Positions 52,407 through 61,551 of a stretch of 64,000 nucleotides of DNA are shown piece after piece. The notes under the pieces were generated by a model, which saw only the letters and a program-made list of their open reading frames with translations, was not told where the DNA came from and made no database searches. The DNA is taken from contig NZ_JAMSLW010000002.1 in assembly GCF_024643285.1 (NCBI RefSeq), positions 124,001 to 188,000 of the forward strand. The letters run 5' to 3'. This DNA is from Parapedobacter lycopersici. Its GTDB lineage: Bacteria > Bacteroidota > Bacteroidia > Sphingobacteriales > Sphingobacteriaceae. The translations under genes were made by a program, and so were the position numbers. How positions within the stretch are numbered: position 1 is the stretch's first letter; each line of letters opens with the position of its first letter.

Positions 52407-53378
52407 ATGATCAAACTAAGCGAAATACAGAAACCGATTGCTAAGGAACTTGAAATTTTCGAGGATAAATTCAAGGAATCGATGCGGAGCTCTGTTCCGC
52501 TGCTTGATCGCATCACCCATTACATCGTAAAACGAAAGGGCAAACAAATGCGGCCGATGTTTGTCTTTTTCTCGGCAGGGTTATGCGGCGGCATTAGCGA
52601 AGCGACCTATCGGGGAGCAGCACTGGTTGAATTGTTGCATACCGCCACCCTGGTGCATGACGATGTGGTAGACAACGCAAATGTACGACGGGGATTCTTT
52701 TCTGTTAATGCCCTTTGGAAAAATAAAATTGCAGTATTGGTCGGAGATTTTCTGCTGGCCAAGGGATTATCGCTTTCCATCCGCAACGATGATTTCGGCC
52801 TGTTGAAGATTGTCACCGAAGCAGTGGAACAGATGAGTGAAGGTGAACTGCTCCAGATTGAAAAGGCGCGTCGACTTGATATTGAGGAATCCATTTATTT
52901 TGAGGTCATCAGGCAAAAAACAGCCTCGCTCATCGCTTCCTGCTGTGCGTGTGGGGCGGCCTCGGCCGGTGCAGACCGCCACATTGTGGAGCAGATGCGT
53001 AATTTCGGTGAAAAAGTAGGCATTGCCTTTCAAATTAAGGACGATCTGTTTGACTTCGGTGTCGACGATGTGGGTAAGCCCCTCGGTAACGACATCAAGG
53101 AAAAGAAAATTACACTGCCGCTCATTTACGCATTGCAACAGACCGGCCGATCACAAAAAAGGCACATCATTAATCTGGTGAAGAACCATAATGAAAACGA
53201 CCAAAAAGTAAAAGAAGTGATCGAGTTCGTTAAAACCAGCGGTGGTATGGAATATGCGACCACCAAAATGCAGGCCTACCAGCAGGAAGCATTTGATATC
53301 CTTGCCGACTTTCCGGAAAGCGCCTATCGGAATGGGTTGGAACAACTTGTAAAATATACTACAGAACGTAATAAATAG
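52407..53378 (+). CDS. Trans-polyprenyl diphosphate synthase (octaprenyl/solanesyl type)
   Basis: A 323-residue prenyltransferase that elongates farnesyl diphosphate with isopentenyl diphosphate, probably for the menaquinone side chain. First Asp-rich motif HDDVVD (Asp85, Asp86, Asp89), second KDDLFDF (Asp212, Asp213, Asp216), and KRKGKQMRP for pyrophosphate binding. The second motif lacks the extra Leu-Asp of short-chain enzymes. ATG 52407 is used; the frame from 52281 lies inside the gene before. It abuts terC by one base. Confidence 0.92.
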   Translation: MIKLSEIQKPIAKELEIFEDKFKESMRSSVPLLDRITHYIVKRKGKQMRPMFVFFSAGLCGGISEATYRGAALVELLHTATLVHDDVVDNANVRRGFFSVNALWKNKIAVLVGDFLLAKGLSLSIRNDDFGLLKIVTEAVEQMSEGELLQIEKARRLDIEESIYFEVIRQKTASLIASCCACGAASAGADRHIVEQMRNFGEKVGIAFQIKDDLFDFGVDDVGKPLGNDIKEKKITLPLIYALQQTGRSQKRHIINLVKNHNENDQKVKEVIEFVKTSGGMEYATTKMQAYQQEAFDILADFPESAYRNGLEQLVKYTTERNK

Positions 53379-53379
53379 C

Positions 53380-54432
53380 ATGAGCCACGAACTTATATTT
53401 TTTGGAGGATTTATCATTTTTATTGTCCTGATGCTGGCCATCGATCTCGGCCTGTTCAGCAAAAGCAATCAGGCAGTAAGTCTTAAACAGGCAGCGATCA
53501 TGAGCGCGGTGTGGGTCAGCTTTGCCCTTGGCTTTTATGTATTGCTACGCATCTGGGGTGACGAATTGCACAATATTGAAAATTTTGCACAGCTTGCAGA
53601 AATCACGAAAAAACACCTGCACAACATCAGGCTGATCCCGGATGATTTTGCAGCAAGCCTAACCGCTTATAAAAACAACTTAGCACTGGAATACATCACA
53701 GGCTATGTGGTAGAATATGCGCTTTCCGTTGACAATATCTTCGTTATGGTACTGGTGTTTGGCTCCTTCGGTGTACGGCCGGAGTACTATCACAAGGTAT
53801 TGGTATGGGGCATCATCGGCGCTATTTTACTCCGTTTTATATTTATCTTTCTCGGGGCGGCACTGATCAGCCAGTTTGGCTGGATACTGTATCTTTTTGG
53901 TTTCTTCCTGGTATATACCGGCGTCGTAATGTTCATCAACCGCAACACAGATGATGAGATAGACCCGAAGAATCACAAAGTAGTTAAGTTTGCTTCTAAA
54001 TATTTCTCAGTATACCCCGATTTTGTCAATGGGCATTTCTTTCATCGGGAAAATGGAAAAAAATACATTACACCGCTTTTTCTGGTCCTGTTAGTCATTG
54101 AATTTACAGACCTTATTTTCGCGGTTGATTCCATTCCAGCCATATTTGCCGTTACCAAAGATCCGTACATTGTTTTCTTTTCCAATATTTTTGCCATTCT
54201 TGGTCTGCGGTCTATGTTTTTCTTGCTGGTCAACATTATCCACAAATTCCATTACCTGAAAACGGGATTATCCTTTTTACTGGTCTTTATCGGCGCCAAA
54301 ATGTTGCTGCACCATTGGCTCAGTGAATGGGGATTTACGACCGCACATTCGCTCATCGTGATTGTAGGTATCCTAGCCATCAGTGTAATTGCCTCTTTGA
54401 TGTTCCCGAAAAAGGCGGAAACCCCGGCATAG
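53380..54432 (+). CDS. TerC/Alx-family membrane protein
   Basis: A 350-residue protein with eight to nine membrane helices. Characteristic acidic motifs in helices are SVDNIFVMVLVFGSF and DLIFAVDSIPAIFAVT, with LGLRSMFFLL. The family exports metal ions such as manganese, and newer work links it to metal loading of exoenzymes. It starts one base after the polyprenyl synthase stop and may be translated with it. An extra loop of about 50 residues (NIENFAQLAEITKKHLHNI) after helix 2 is typical of larger members. Confidence 0.9.
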   Translation: MSHELIFFGGFIIFIVLMLAIDLGLFSKSNQAVSLKQAAIMSAVWVSFALGFYVLLRIWGDELHNIENFAQLAEITKKHLHNIRLIPDDFAASLTAYKNNLALEYITGYVVEYALSVDNIFVMVLVFGSFGVRPEYYHKVLVWGIIGAILLRFIFIFLGAALISQFGWILYLFGFFLVYTGVVMFINRNTDDEIDPKNHKVVKFASKYFSVYPDFVNGHFFHRENGKKYITPLFLVLLVIEFTDLIFAVDSIPAIFAVTKDPYIVFFSNIFAILGLRSMFFLLVNIIHKFHYLKTGLSFLLVFIGAKMLLHHWLSEWGFTTAHSLIVIVGILAISVIASLMFPKKAETPA

Positions 54433-54459
54433 CATGCTGACATGGCGCTTCATCCCGAC

Positions 54460-56607
54460 TTATTTCGGGTTGTAAGTGACCCCCGTATTTTGGAACAGGA
54501 AAGCCCATTTGTCCGCTTGCTCCGCAATAATCATTGCAGTGGGCTTACCTGCGCCATGCCCCGCTTTCGTTTCAATACGGATGAGCACCGGCGCCTCTCC
54601 CCTATGGTATTGCTGTAAACGTGCGGCAAATTTAAACGAATGCGCGGGTACTACCCGGTCATCGTGGTCGGCCGTCATTACCAACGTAGCCGGGTACACC
54701 GTACCGGATTTCAGCGCATGGTAGGGAGAATAAGTATAAAGGTAAGCAAACATCGCTTCATCATCGTCCGCGGTACCGTAATCATAAGCCCAGCCCGCCC
54801 CCGCGGTAAATTTGTGATAACGAAGCATATCCAACACCCCTACTGCCGGAAGCGCCACACGGAACAATTCCGGCCGTTGTGTCATTGCCGCCCCTACCAG
54901 CAGGCCACCATTGGAGCCACCGGCAATTCCCAGTTTCCCGGGGGTGGTATATTGTTCGCGAATCAAGTACTCCGCTGCGGCAATGAAATCATCAAACACA
55001 TTTTGTTTTTGGCGTTTTGTTCCCGATAGGTGCCATTGCTCGCCGTATTCACCACCGCCCCGCAGGTTGGCCACAGCATATACCCCGCCCTGCTCAAGCA
55101 GAATAATCGTTGATATGCTGAACGAGGGAGTAAGGCTGATGTTAAATCCACCGTAACCGTACAGCAATGCCGGATTGTTTCCATCCAGCTTGAGGCCTTT
55201 CTTATGCGTAATAATCATCGGTATTTCCGTACCGTCTTTCGAGCGATAAAACACCTGTCTGGACTCATACAGCGAAGGGTCAAAATCCACACGCGAAGCG
55301 TTGTACAGCTCCGATTTCCCGGTTCCGATATCGTATTTGAAAATCGTTGGCGGATAGATATAGGAAGTAAAAGAATAATAGAGCATCTTATCGCCGGGTT
55401 TTGCGCTGAACCCACTGGCTGAACCCACATCCGGCAGCTCGATTACCCGTTCTAATTCTCCCTTTCGGTTATACTGATGCACCAATGAAGTAGCATCTTT
55501 AAGGTAATTGGCAAAAATTTTGCCTCCGCCGGTACTGGGACTCAATACGTTCGCTGTTTCCGGAATGAAATCCCGCCAGTTTTCGACAGCCGGGTTACGT
55601 GCATCCACAGCAACGATCCGCCCATTCGGAGCGTCCAGATTGGTGTAAATAAATAGTGTATCACCAGCATGGTCGATAATGCCGTGATTTTTTTCAAAAT
55701 TATCGACGACTTGAACAATAGCATTATCCGGTTTCGACAGGTCCCGGATATACAGCTCATTTCCTGTAGTGGTATTAGCCGCGGAGATGACCAAAAACCG
55801 TTCATCATCCGTCAGGTAAGCGTCTATATAACGCCGCGGCGTGTGCGAACCGCCAAAGATCAGCACATCTTCGTCCTGGGGGGTATCCAGCCGGTGAAAA
55901 TACAGTTTATGCTGGTCGGTAATACCCGCCAGCGTACTGCCCTCCCGGGGTTTGTCATAACTGCTGTAGTAAAAGCCGGTATTGCCGTGCCAGGCCAATC
56001 CGCTAAATTTCACATCAACCAATGTATCCCCTACAATGGATTTATCCTCGGCACGGATGACGATTACCTTGCGCCAGTCTGAGCCTCCTTCTGAAATCTG
56101 ATAAGCCACCAGACTCCCGTCTTTGCTGAATGCGATTCCGGCAAGAGACGTCGTTCCGTCTTCGGAAAATTTATTCGGATCGAGGAAAACTTCTGCCTCA
56201 CCGTCCTCTCCATGCCGGCGATACAGCACATGCTGGTTCTGCAAGCCGTCGTTCTTATAAAAATAGGTATAGCTACCCTCCTTAAACGGTGCAGTGTACT
56301 TTTCATAATTCCATAGTTCCTCCAACCGGTCGTATATAGCCTTTCTGAACGGAATCTGTTCGAGGTACCCATTAGTTACTTCATTCTGGGCGTCTACCCA
56401 GGCTTTTGTGTCGCGCGCCGTATCATTTTCCAGCCATCGGTAAGGATCAGGCACCTTATTTCCGAAATACGTATCGACCACACCCCCTTCAGGCGTTTCC
56501 GGGTAAGGCAATAAGGCAATATCCGAAGCCGGTGCGATGCCATTTTGATGATGACATGCGGTTGTTGCCAGTGCGGCAAGTACGATAACCCCAATTGGCT
56601 TGCTCAT
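54460..56607 (-). CDS. Prolyl oligopeptidase (S9A), exported
   Basis: A 715-residue serine peptidase cutting after proline in short peptides: N-terminal propeller (about 60-440) and C-terminal alpha/beta-hydrolase. The triad is Ser565 (GGSNGG), Asp649 or 650 (ADHDDRVVP) and His684 (KAGHGAG). The front (VIVLAALATTACHHQ) is a lipoprotein-like signal, although the lipobox TTAC is not ideal. The promoter at 56630-56659 has both boxes. It is divergent from the LpxH-like gene, with overlapping promoter regions. Confidence 0.93.
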   Translation of the reverse strand: MSKPIGVIVLAALATTACHHQNGIAPASDIALLPYPETPEGGVVDTYFGNKVPDPYRWLENDTARDTKAWVDAQNEVTNGYLEQIPFRKAIYDRLEELWNYEKYTAPFKEGSYTYFYKNDGLQNQHVLYRRHGEDGEAEVFLDPNKFSEDGTTSLAGIAFSKDGSLVAYQISEGGSDWRKVIVIRAEDKSIVGDTLVDVKFSGLAWHGNTGFYYSSYDKPREGSTLAGITDQHKLYFHRLDTPQDEDVLIFGGSHTPRRYIDAYLTDDERFLVISAANTTTGNELYIRDLSKPDNAIVQVVDNFEKNHGIIDHAGDTLFIYTNLDAPNGRIVAVDARNPAVENWRDFIPETANVLSPSTGGGKIFANYLKDATSLVHQYNRKGELERVIELPDVGSASGFSAKPGDKMLYYSFTSYIYPPTIFKYDIGTGKSELYNASRVDFDPSLYESRQVFYRSKDGTEIPMIITHKKGLKLDGNNPALLYGYGGFNISLTPSFSISTIILLEQGGVYAVANLRGGGEYGEQWHLSGTKRQKQNVFDDFIAAAEYLIREQYTTPGKLGIAGGSNGGLLVGAAMTQRPELFRVALPAVGVLDMLRYHKFTAGAGWAYDYGTADDDEAMFAYLYTYSPYHALKSGTVYPATLVMTADHDDRVVPAHSFKFAARLQQYHRGEAPVLIRIETKAGHGAGKPTAMIIAEQADKWAFLFQNTGVTYNPK

Positions 56608-56629
56608 TTAAATACGGATTAGTATCAGA

Positions 56630-56659
56630 CAAAACTAACAAGATCGGTATAAAAACCAA
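56630..56659 (-). promoter_or_regulatory. Promoter of the prolyl oligopeptidase gene
   Basis: On the minus strand TTG (56659-56657) and TAGTTTTG (56637-56630), 19 bp apart, give a leader of about 15 nt. Confidence 0.55.
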
Positions 56660-56668
56660 TCTTTTCTG

Positions 56669-56676
56669 TATTTTTG
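56669..56676 (+). promoter_or_regulatory. -7 box immediately before the LpxH-like gene
   Basis: TATTTTTG ends six bases before the ATG, so the mRNA would have almost no leader. The -33 box is missing. Confidence 0.35.
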
Positions 56677-56682
56677 GCCGCT

Positions 56683-57432
56683 ATGGCCACACGCAAAAAT
56701 ATCTATTTTGCTTCCGATTTTCACCTTGGTGTACCGCTCAACGATACCGCCTACACCCGGGAAAAGCGGCTGGTCCGGTGGCTGGACAGCATTAAATCCG
56801 ATGCCGCCGAACTCTACCTGATAGGCGACATATTTGATTTCTGGTTCGAATATGCCACGGTCGTTCCCAAGGGCTTTATCCGCTTTTTGGGTAAACTGGC
56901 CGAACTGACCGATGCGGGCATCAAAATCACCCTATTCAAGGGCAATCACGATATGTGGATGTTCGGCTATCTTAAAGATCAGCTGGGTGCAACCATCATT
57001 GAAAACGAACTGGTTATCACCCGTGGCGAAAAGACGTTCTACCTGCATCACGGCGACGGGCTCGGTCCGGGTGACCGCAAATACAAAGTGCTCAAAAAAA
57101 TATTCAGAAGCCGCTTTTGCCAATGGCTTTTTGCCCGGCTGCATCCCAACCTCGGAATTGGGATTGCCCAACGCTGGTCGGCACACAGCCGCATCGCATC
57201 GGGAGGCAAGGAAACCTTCCAGGGTGAAGACCGTGAATGGCTGGTATTGTATGCCAAAGAATTAATTAAAAAACAACACTACGATTATTTCATCTTCGGG
57301 CATCGCCACCTGCCATTGGATATTACCCTACCCAATGGCAGCAGGTACCTCAACCTCGGCGAATGGATGAATTACTATACATACGCGGTATTCGATGGTG
57401 AAAAGCTGGAATTAAAGACGTGGGATGAGTAG
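56683..57432 (+). CDS. lpxH: UDP-2,3-diacylglucosamine diphosphatase-like phosphoesterase (paralogue B)
   Basis: A 249-residue calcineurin-fold enzyme that in lipid A synthesis removes UMP. Motifs: ASDFHLG (Asp12, His14), IGDIFDFWFEY, GNHDMWMFGY, LHHGDGLGPGDRKYK and FGHRHLP. The GDIFDFWFEY and GPGDRKYK segments make it the better LpxH candidate of the two in the window. The ATG at 56683 is chosen; a TTG at 56674 in the same frame lies within the -7 box. It overlaps the regulator gene downstream by eight bases. Confidence 0.88.
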   Translation: MATRKNIYFASDFHLGVPLNDTAYTREKRLVRWLDSIKSDAAELYLIGDIFDFWFEYATVVPKGFIRFLGKLAELTDAGIKITLFKGNHDMWMFGYLKDQLGATIIENELVITRGEKTFYLHHGDGLGPGDRKYKVLKKIFRSRFCQWLFARLHPNLGIGIAQRWSAHSRIASGGKETFQGEDREWLVLYAKELIKKQHYDYFIFGHRHLPLDITLPNGSRYLNLGEWMNYYTYAVFDGEKLELKTWDE

Positions 57433-58018
57433 TCCTGATATTAGGTTGGCTAATATGCATATTGATGCCCTCTTCACCAATGTATTGGATATTCCCGCTG
57501 AATCGCTGCAAAAAATCCGGGGCATTGCCACCCTGGTTAAGTTCCCGAAGGGGCACCTGCTGTTCCGGGCAGGGAAACTGGAGCGCGATCTCTATTTCGT
57601 TGTCAAAGGTATTGCCCGTGTATATTACCACCATCATGCCAACGAGGTTACATTATGTTTTGGGGCTGAAGGTGAAGCATTAATTTCACTGAAGAGTTAC
57701 ATTACCGACCAACCCGGATATGAAAATATCGAACTGCTGGAACCCTGTGAACTTGTTCACTTAAGGACCGCCGATTTACAGCACTTATATGCCACCGATA
57801 TCCACCTCGCCAACTGGGGCAGAAAATTGGCCGAACAAGAACTGATCAAAACCGAAGAGCGGCTCATGTCGAGGCAATTCAAAACGGCAACAGCGCGTTA
57901 TAGTGAACTGATGACTCATCACCCCCACCTCCTGCTCCGGGTTCAGTTGGGACATATCGCTTCTTACCTGGGCGTTAACCAGGTTACCCTCAGCCGCATC
58001 CGGGCAGATATCCGTTAG
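57425..58018 (+). CDS. Crp/Fnr-family transcriptional regulator
   Basis: A protein of up to 197 residues with an N-terminal cyclic-nucleotide-binding-like domain (FPKGHLLFRAGKLERDLYFV, EGEALISLKSY) and a short C-terminal HTH (LGHIASYLGVNQVTLSRIR). No Fe-S-type N-terminal cysteines are seen. ATG 57425 overlaps the gene before; ATG 57455 (MHIDALFTNV) is an equal start. The SMR exporter gene follows on the same strand after 88 bp, suggesting it may be the target. Confidence 0.88.
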   Translation: MSSPDIRLANMHIDALFTNVLDIPAESLQKIRGIATLVKFPKGHLLFRAGKLERDLYFVVKGIARVYYHHHANEVTLCFGAEGEALISLKSYITDQPGYENIELLEPCELVHLRTADLQHLYATDIHLANWGRKLAEQELIKTEERLMSRQFKTATARYSELMTHHPHLLLRVQLGHIASYLGVNQVTLSRIRADIR

Positions 58019-58106
58019 TTTTTTTCCATTTGTAAAAATTAGTCCGGCCGCATTGCGGATATTTGCAGGGCAATGATGCAATACAATATATTGATAACAA
58101 GTAACT

Positions 58107-58436
58107 ATGAATTGGATTATTCTCATTATCGCCGGATTATTTGAAGTTGGATTTACCACAAGCCTGGGAAAAGCAAAAAGTACAACCGGTACGGAATCGC
58201 TCTGGTGGTATGGCAGTTTTGCCGTGTGTCTCACCGCCAGTATGGCGCTCTTGATCAAGGCCACCCAGTCGCTGCCCATGGGTACCGCCTATGCGGTGTG
58301 GACCGGTATTGGCGCTGTTGGAACCGTACTGATGGGCATCATTTTCTTCAAGGAACCTGCTACATTATGGCGGCTGGTCTTTATCACCACGCTCATCGGC
58401 TCAATCATCGGGTTGAAAGCCGTTTCAGCGCACTAG
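58107..58436 (+). CDS. Small multidrug resistance exporter, Gdx/SugE-like
   Basis: A 109-residue four-helix protein with the essential Glu13 (GLFEVGFT) and the GTAYAVWTGIGAVGT motif. In this subfamily many members export guanidinium by proton exchange; others take quaternary amines. It works as an antiparallel dimer. A preceding guanidine riboswitch was looked for and not seen. Its neighbour is a Crp-type regulator. Confidence 0.88.
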   Translation: MNWIILIIAGLFEVGFTTSLGKAKSTTGTESLWWYGSFAVCLTASMALLIKATQSLPMGTAYAVWTGIGAVGTVLMGIIFFKEPATLWRLVFITTLIGSIIGLKAVSAH

Positions 58437-58481
58437 GGTCAATGTCACTATTTCCACGTCCGGAAAAACCATAAAAAAACG

Positions 58482-58489
58482 TATTTTTG
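58482..58489 (+). promoter_or_regulatory. -7 box of prfA
   Basis: TATTTTTG fits TAnnTTTG; leader about 36 nt to the ATG at 58532. It also shows that an in-frame TTG start at 58487 is not usable. Confidence 0.5.
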
Positions 58490-58531
58490 TGCCTGTTTGG
58501 CTTAACGCCGAAACGAATTACGAAAAATAAT

Positions 58532-59605
58532 ATGTTAGAAAAGCTAAAAGCGATAAAAGACCGGTGGGATGAGGTGGAACGCGAATTAAGCAACCCCGAA
58601 ACCATCAATGACATGAAGCGGTTTGCCAAACTCAACAAGGAATACAAAGAGCTTGGAAAGATCGTCGATCAATACCATATCTATAAAAATATGGTAAGTA
58701 ATATTGACACCAACAAGGACATTCTGGCCAATGAGAAAGATCAGGAGTTGCGTGAAATGGCGAAGGAAGATCTGGACCTGCTGCTGGAGCAGAAAGCGGA
58801 AAAGGAAGAAGAAATCCGTCTGATGCTGATTCCCAAGGATCCTGAAGATGCAAAAAATGCCATCATTGAAATCCGGGGCGGTACAGGGGGCGATGAAGCG
58901 GCGTTGTTTGCCGGTGACCTGTATCGGATGTATACCCGCTTTTTTGAGCAAAAAGGTTGGCGTAACGAAGTGCTGGATGTTACTGAGGGTACAGCCGGCG
59001 GCTATAAGGAAGTGATCCTGAAAGTCATTGGCGAAGATGTATATGGACAGCTCAAATACGAATCGGGTGTCCACCGGGTGCAGCGTGTACCCGATACCGA
59101 GACCCAGGGCCGTGTACATACGTCGGCAGCTTCAGTTGCCGTATTACCCGAAGCAGAGGAGGTAGATGTGGAAATCAACCCCGCGGATATCGAAATGCAG
59201 ACGTCACGTTCGGGCGGTGCCGGCGGACAAAACGTAAATAAAGTAGAAACCAAGGTGCAGCTTACACATAAACCGACGGGTATTGTGGTCGTATGCCAGG
59301 TGGAACGCTCCCAGCTAGCCAACCGGGAGCTGGCGATGGAGATGCTGCGATCGAAACTTTACGAGCTCGAGGTACAGAAAAAACACGGTGATATTGCTGC
59401 CAAACGGAAAACAATGGTGTCAACCGGCGACCGGTCGGCCAAGGTACGCACCTATAATTACCCACAGGGACGCGTCACGGAACACCGCATCGGGCTGACC
59501 CTTTATAACCTCCCCGCCATTATGGATGGTGATATCCAGGAGATTATCGACGCCCTCCAATTTGCGGAGAATGCAGAGAAAATGAAGGAAGGTGCTACCG
59601 GTTAA
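58532..59605 (+). CDS. prfA: Peptide chain release factor 1
   Basis: A 357-residue class I release factor reading UAA and UAG. Family signs are [40 protein letters not shown] with the codon-recognition region, and the universal GGQ in [14 protein letters not shown]. It begins with [12 protein letters not shown] at 58532; upstream residues of the open frame fall within the promoter. It precedes tRNA-Asp, which has its own promoter. Confidence 0.96.
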   Translation: MLEKLKAIKDRWDEVERELSNPETINDMKRFAKLNKEYKELGKIVDQYHIYKNMVSNIDTNKDILANEKDQELREMAKEDLDLLLEQKAEKEEEIRLMLIPKDPEDAKNAIIEIRGGTGGDEAALFAGDLYRMYTRFFEQKGWRNEVLDVTEGTAGGYKEVILKVIGEDVYGQLKYESGVHRVQRVPDTETQGRVHTSAASVAVLPEAEEVDVEINPADIEMQTSRSGGAGGQNVNKVETKVQLTHKPTGIVVVCQVERSQLANRELAMEMLRSKLYELEVQKKHGDIAAKRKTMVSTGDRSAKVRTYNYPQGRVTEHRIGLTLYNLPAIMDGDIQEIIDALQFAENAEKMKEGATG

Positions 59606-59622
59606 ATATTTTCAAAAAAATG

Positions 59623-59652
59623 TTTGCAAATAGATAAAACAAGCTATATTTG
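59623..59652 (+). promoter_or_regulatory. Promoter of tRNA-Asp
   Basis: TTTG (59623-59626) and TATATTTG (59645-59652) with 18 bp between are a model Bacteroidota -33/-7 promoter, 19 bp before the tRNA. Confidence 0.8.
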
Positions 59653-59671
59653 CAGACCCGAAAGGGAAGCA

Positions 59672-59748
59672 GGTTCGGTAGTTCAGCTGGTTAGAATACA
59701 TGCCTGTCACGCATGGGGTCGCGGGTTCGAGTCCCGTCCGGACCGCCA
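59672..59748 (+). tRNA. tRNA-Asp (GTC)
   Basis: A 77-nt tRNA: acceptor GGTTCGG paired with CCGGACC (one G-U), anticodon loop CTGTCAC with GTC, T-loop TTCGAGT, discriminator G and encoded CCA. It has its own promoter before and an intrinsic terminator after it. Confidence 0.97.
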
Positions 59749-59752
59749 GTTT

Positions 59753-59787
59753 AAAAACCCTCTCTAAGATAATTAGAGAGGGTTTTT
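59753..59787 (+). terminator. Terminator of tRNA-Asp
   Basis: A perfect 14-bp stem (AAAAACCCTCTCTA and its complement) with loop AGATAAT, the right arm ending in five T. It begins five bases after the tRNA. Confidence 0.9.
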
Positions 59788-60085
59788 CTTTTGCAGGAAA
59801 CGAACTCCCACCTCGTTCTCGGAGGCTCGGGAAAATCATACGCACCCGCGATTTTGCCAAATGGATAAAGCGGTAACCCCTTAACCCGTAGCACGGTCTA
59901 TATTGGTAAAAGTGATAATAAAAAAAACCGGTGCCCCACCTGTTCTCAAAAGAGTTTTTACATTTGTTTCAGACGGTCCGGTTGTAGGACTGTCCGCAGG
60001 AACTCCCGCGAAATTTGCGGTCAGGCACCTAGGATAGATACGAAGGCTAGGTATACGCGTAAACAATGACATTGAAAACACATCC
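59788..60085. other. Gap after tRNA-Asp without a recognised gene
   Basis: About 300 bp. A TACATTTG (59959-59966) could be the -7 box of the next gene. No repeat of the tRNA 3' end, integrase remnant or reading frame of note was found. Confidence 0.5.
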
Positions 60086-60871
60086 ATGAAAGAGAATATT
60101 TTATTGATGCTTATTATGATAGCTACCAAATGCTTCGGGCAGGGAGAGATCACGATATCCCATGCTATCCAAACGGAAGATTTTATAGAGATTGCCCTGT
60201 CAATGGATAAACAGACCAGTAAGTTCGAGCTGATCAACATAGATACCATGACAGTTACGGATAACAGGGGAAACGTGCTGGAAGTAAACCGTACTTATCC
60301 GTTGAATTATAACTACAATAATGGCAGAGGTAAAACATTACGGTATAATCTCCCCAAAAGGAAGGTCCGGGATCTGCATATCAGGGGCATCATGAAATAT
60401 TTTACTCCCGCTGAAGAAAGCAGCTCATACTTCAACCTGGGGAAAAACGGGGATATTGCCCGCAATGTTAATCTCGTAGACAAGGCAATATTGGCGGAGA
60501 ACCCCGACCTCTATTTCAGCATTGTTGATTCGACGGTGATAAATAACGTCTTCCCGGACTTTACATACAGAACAAGAGACAGCGAACCTTACCGTAAAAT
60601 TGACTTCAGCTCCTTTGATATCATATACGCATACCGGTACACGGATGAACAGAAGATCGTTTATTTCATCAATGATGATCCGATGCCCGGATATACTAAC
60701 ATGACACTTAGAGATAAGAAAACGGGTATCATATATGCATTAACTAAAATAAAAAGGGGCATTTCTCAAGCCGAGAGAGATGATATTTCAGTGGAAATCA
60801 TGATCGAAAATGAGGTGTCCGTCAAGAGGATCCCTTTTGAAATCGGAGAAGTAAAAGTAGAACAGTTATGA
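60086..60871 (+). CDS. Unrecognised secreted protein
   Basis: I do not recognise this 261-residue protein. A short signal peptide (LLMLIMIATKCFGQ) is followed by a mainly beta-type body with many Asn, Asp and Tyr (NYNYNNGRGKTLRYNLPKRK, YRKIDFSSFDIIYAYRYTDE). There is no known motif. Its base composition is AT-richer than the neighbouring housekeeping genes. Its stop overlaps the start of the acetyltransferase gene in an ATGA, so the two form a pair. Its place directly after a tRNA gene raises the chance of horizontal gain. Confidence 0.7.
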   Translation: MKENILLMLIMIATKCFGQGEITISHAIQTEDFIEIALSMDKQTSKFELINIDTMTVTDNRGNVLEVNRTYPLNYNYNNGRGKTLRYNLPKRKVRDLHIRGIMKYFTPAEESSSYFNLGKNGDIARNVNLVDKAILAENPDLYFSIVDSTVINNVFPDFTYRTRDSEPYRKIDFSSFDIIYAYRYTDEQKIVYFINDDPMPGYTNMTLRDKKTGIIYALTKIKRGISQAERDDISVEIMIENEVSVKRIPFEIGEVKVEQL

Positions 60872-61428
60872 CGGCTAAAAGGAGTATGCTGGTATCAGCG
60901 ACTTTCCCAGTTTTGAAAACTGAAAGATTAACGCTCAGACGATTATCAATTGATGACCGACAAGCTATTTTTGCTTTGCGCGCAGACCCAAAAATTAACG
61001 AGTTCCTTGACAGACCAATCTGTAAGACAGACGAAGATGCAATAGATTTCATCAACAAGGTTAATGACAATGTTGCAAAAGGCAACACGCGTTATTGGGC
61101 GGTTACGTTGACAGAGACAAAGACACTTGTAGGCACAATTTGCCTGTTTGACTTTTCAAGCGAAAGTAGTAGTTGTGAAATCGGATATGAATTAATGCCT
61201 GAATTTCAAGGACAGGGAATAATGAGAGAGGCGGCTCAAGCAGTAATTGATTATGTGTTTCAGACTTTAAAGTTTAAAAAAATACTTGCTTTTACACATT
61301 ACGGGAACCAGAATTCAACCAATCTTCTGTTAAAATTAAATTTTGTAAAATCAATAGAAACGGACAAAGAAAATGCTAATTTAAATATTTTCACGTTACA
61401 TAATAATAGCGCATCTACAGAAGGATGA
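60868..61428 (+). CDS. GNAT-family N-acetyltransferase (RimJ/RimL-like)
   Basis: A 186-residue acetyltransferase using acetyl-CoA. The opening LKTERLTLRRLSIDD is typical for RimJ/RimL-like members, and the CoA-binding motif A is GYELMPEFQGQGIMREA. The acceptor (protein N-terminus, ribosomal protein or small molecule) cannot be told. It is one of the most AT-rich genes here, and is coupled with the unknown gene before it. Confidence 0.88.
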   Translation: MTAKRSMLVSATFPVLKTERLTLRRLSIDDRQAIFALRADPKINEFLDRPICKTDEDAIDFINKVNDNVAKGNTRYWAVTLTETKTLVGTICLFDFSSESSSCEIGYELMPEFQGQGIMREAAQAVIDYVFQTLKFKKILAFTHYGNQNSTNLLLKLNFVKSIETDKENANLNIFTLHNNSASTEG

Positions 61429-61551
61429 TGCTTAAACCACCGTTTTTTAAGATGTGGTTATTGATGCAACGTACAATTCTGAACCTCCTATTTTCAACAA
61501 TGTCATACGGCCTGTATTTCTTTTGCGACAGTTATTGCGTTTCCCTGGCAG

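Noticed and set aside
58019-58106. Possible guanidine riboswitch before the SMR exporter gene.
   Set aside because: The 88-bp gap has no guanidine-riboswitch-like core or paired ACGR-type loops that I can see.
59612-59860. An 82-codon minus-strand open frame across tRNA-Asp.
   Set aside because: It is the complement of the tRNA and its terminator; the translated GLEPATPCVTG type sequence is a well-known false protein arising opposite tRNA-Asp genes.
59672-61551. Integrative element at tRNA-Asp.
   Set aside because: No integrase, no direct repeat of the tRNA 3' end and only two ordinary genes; at most a small gene gain.
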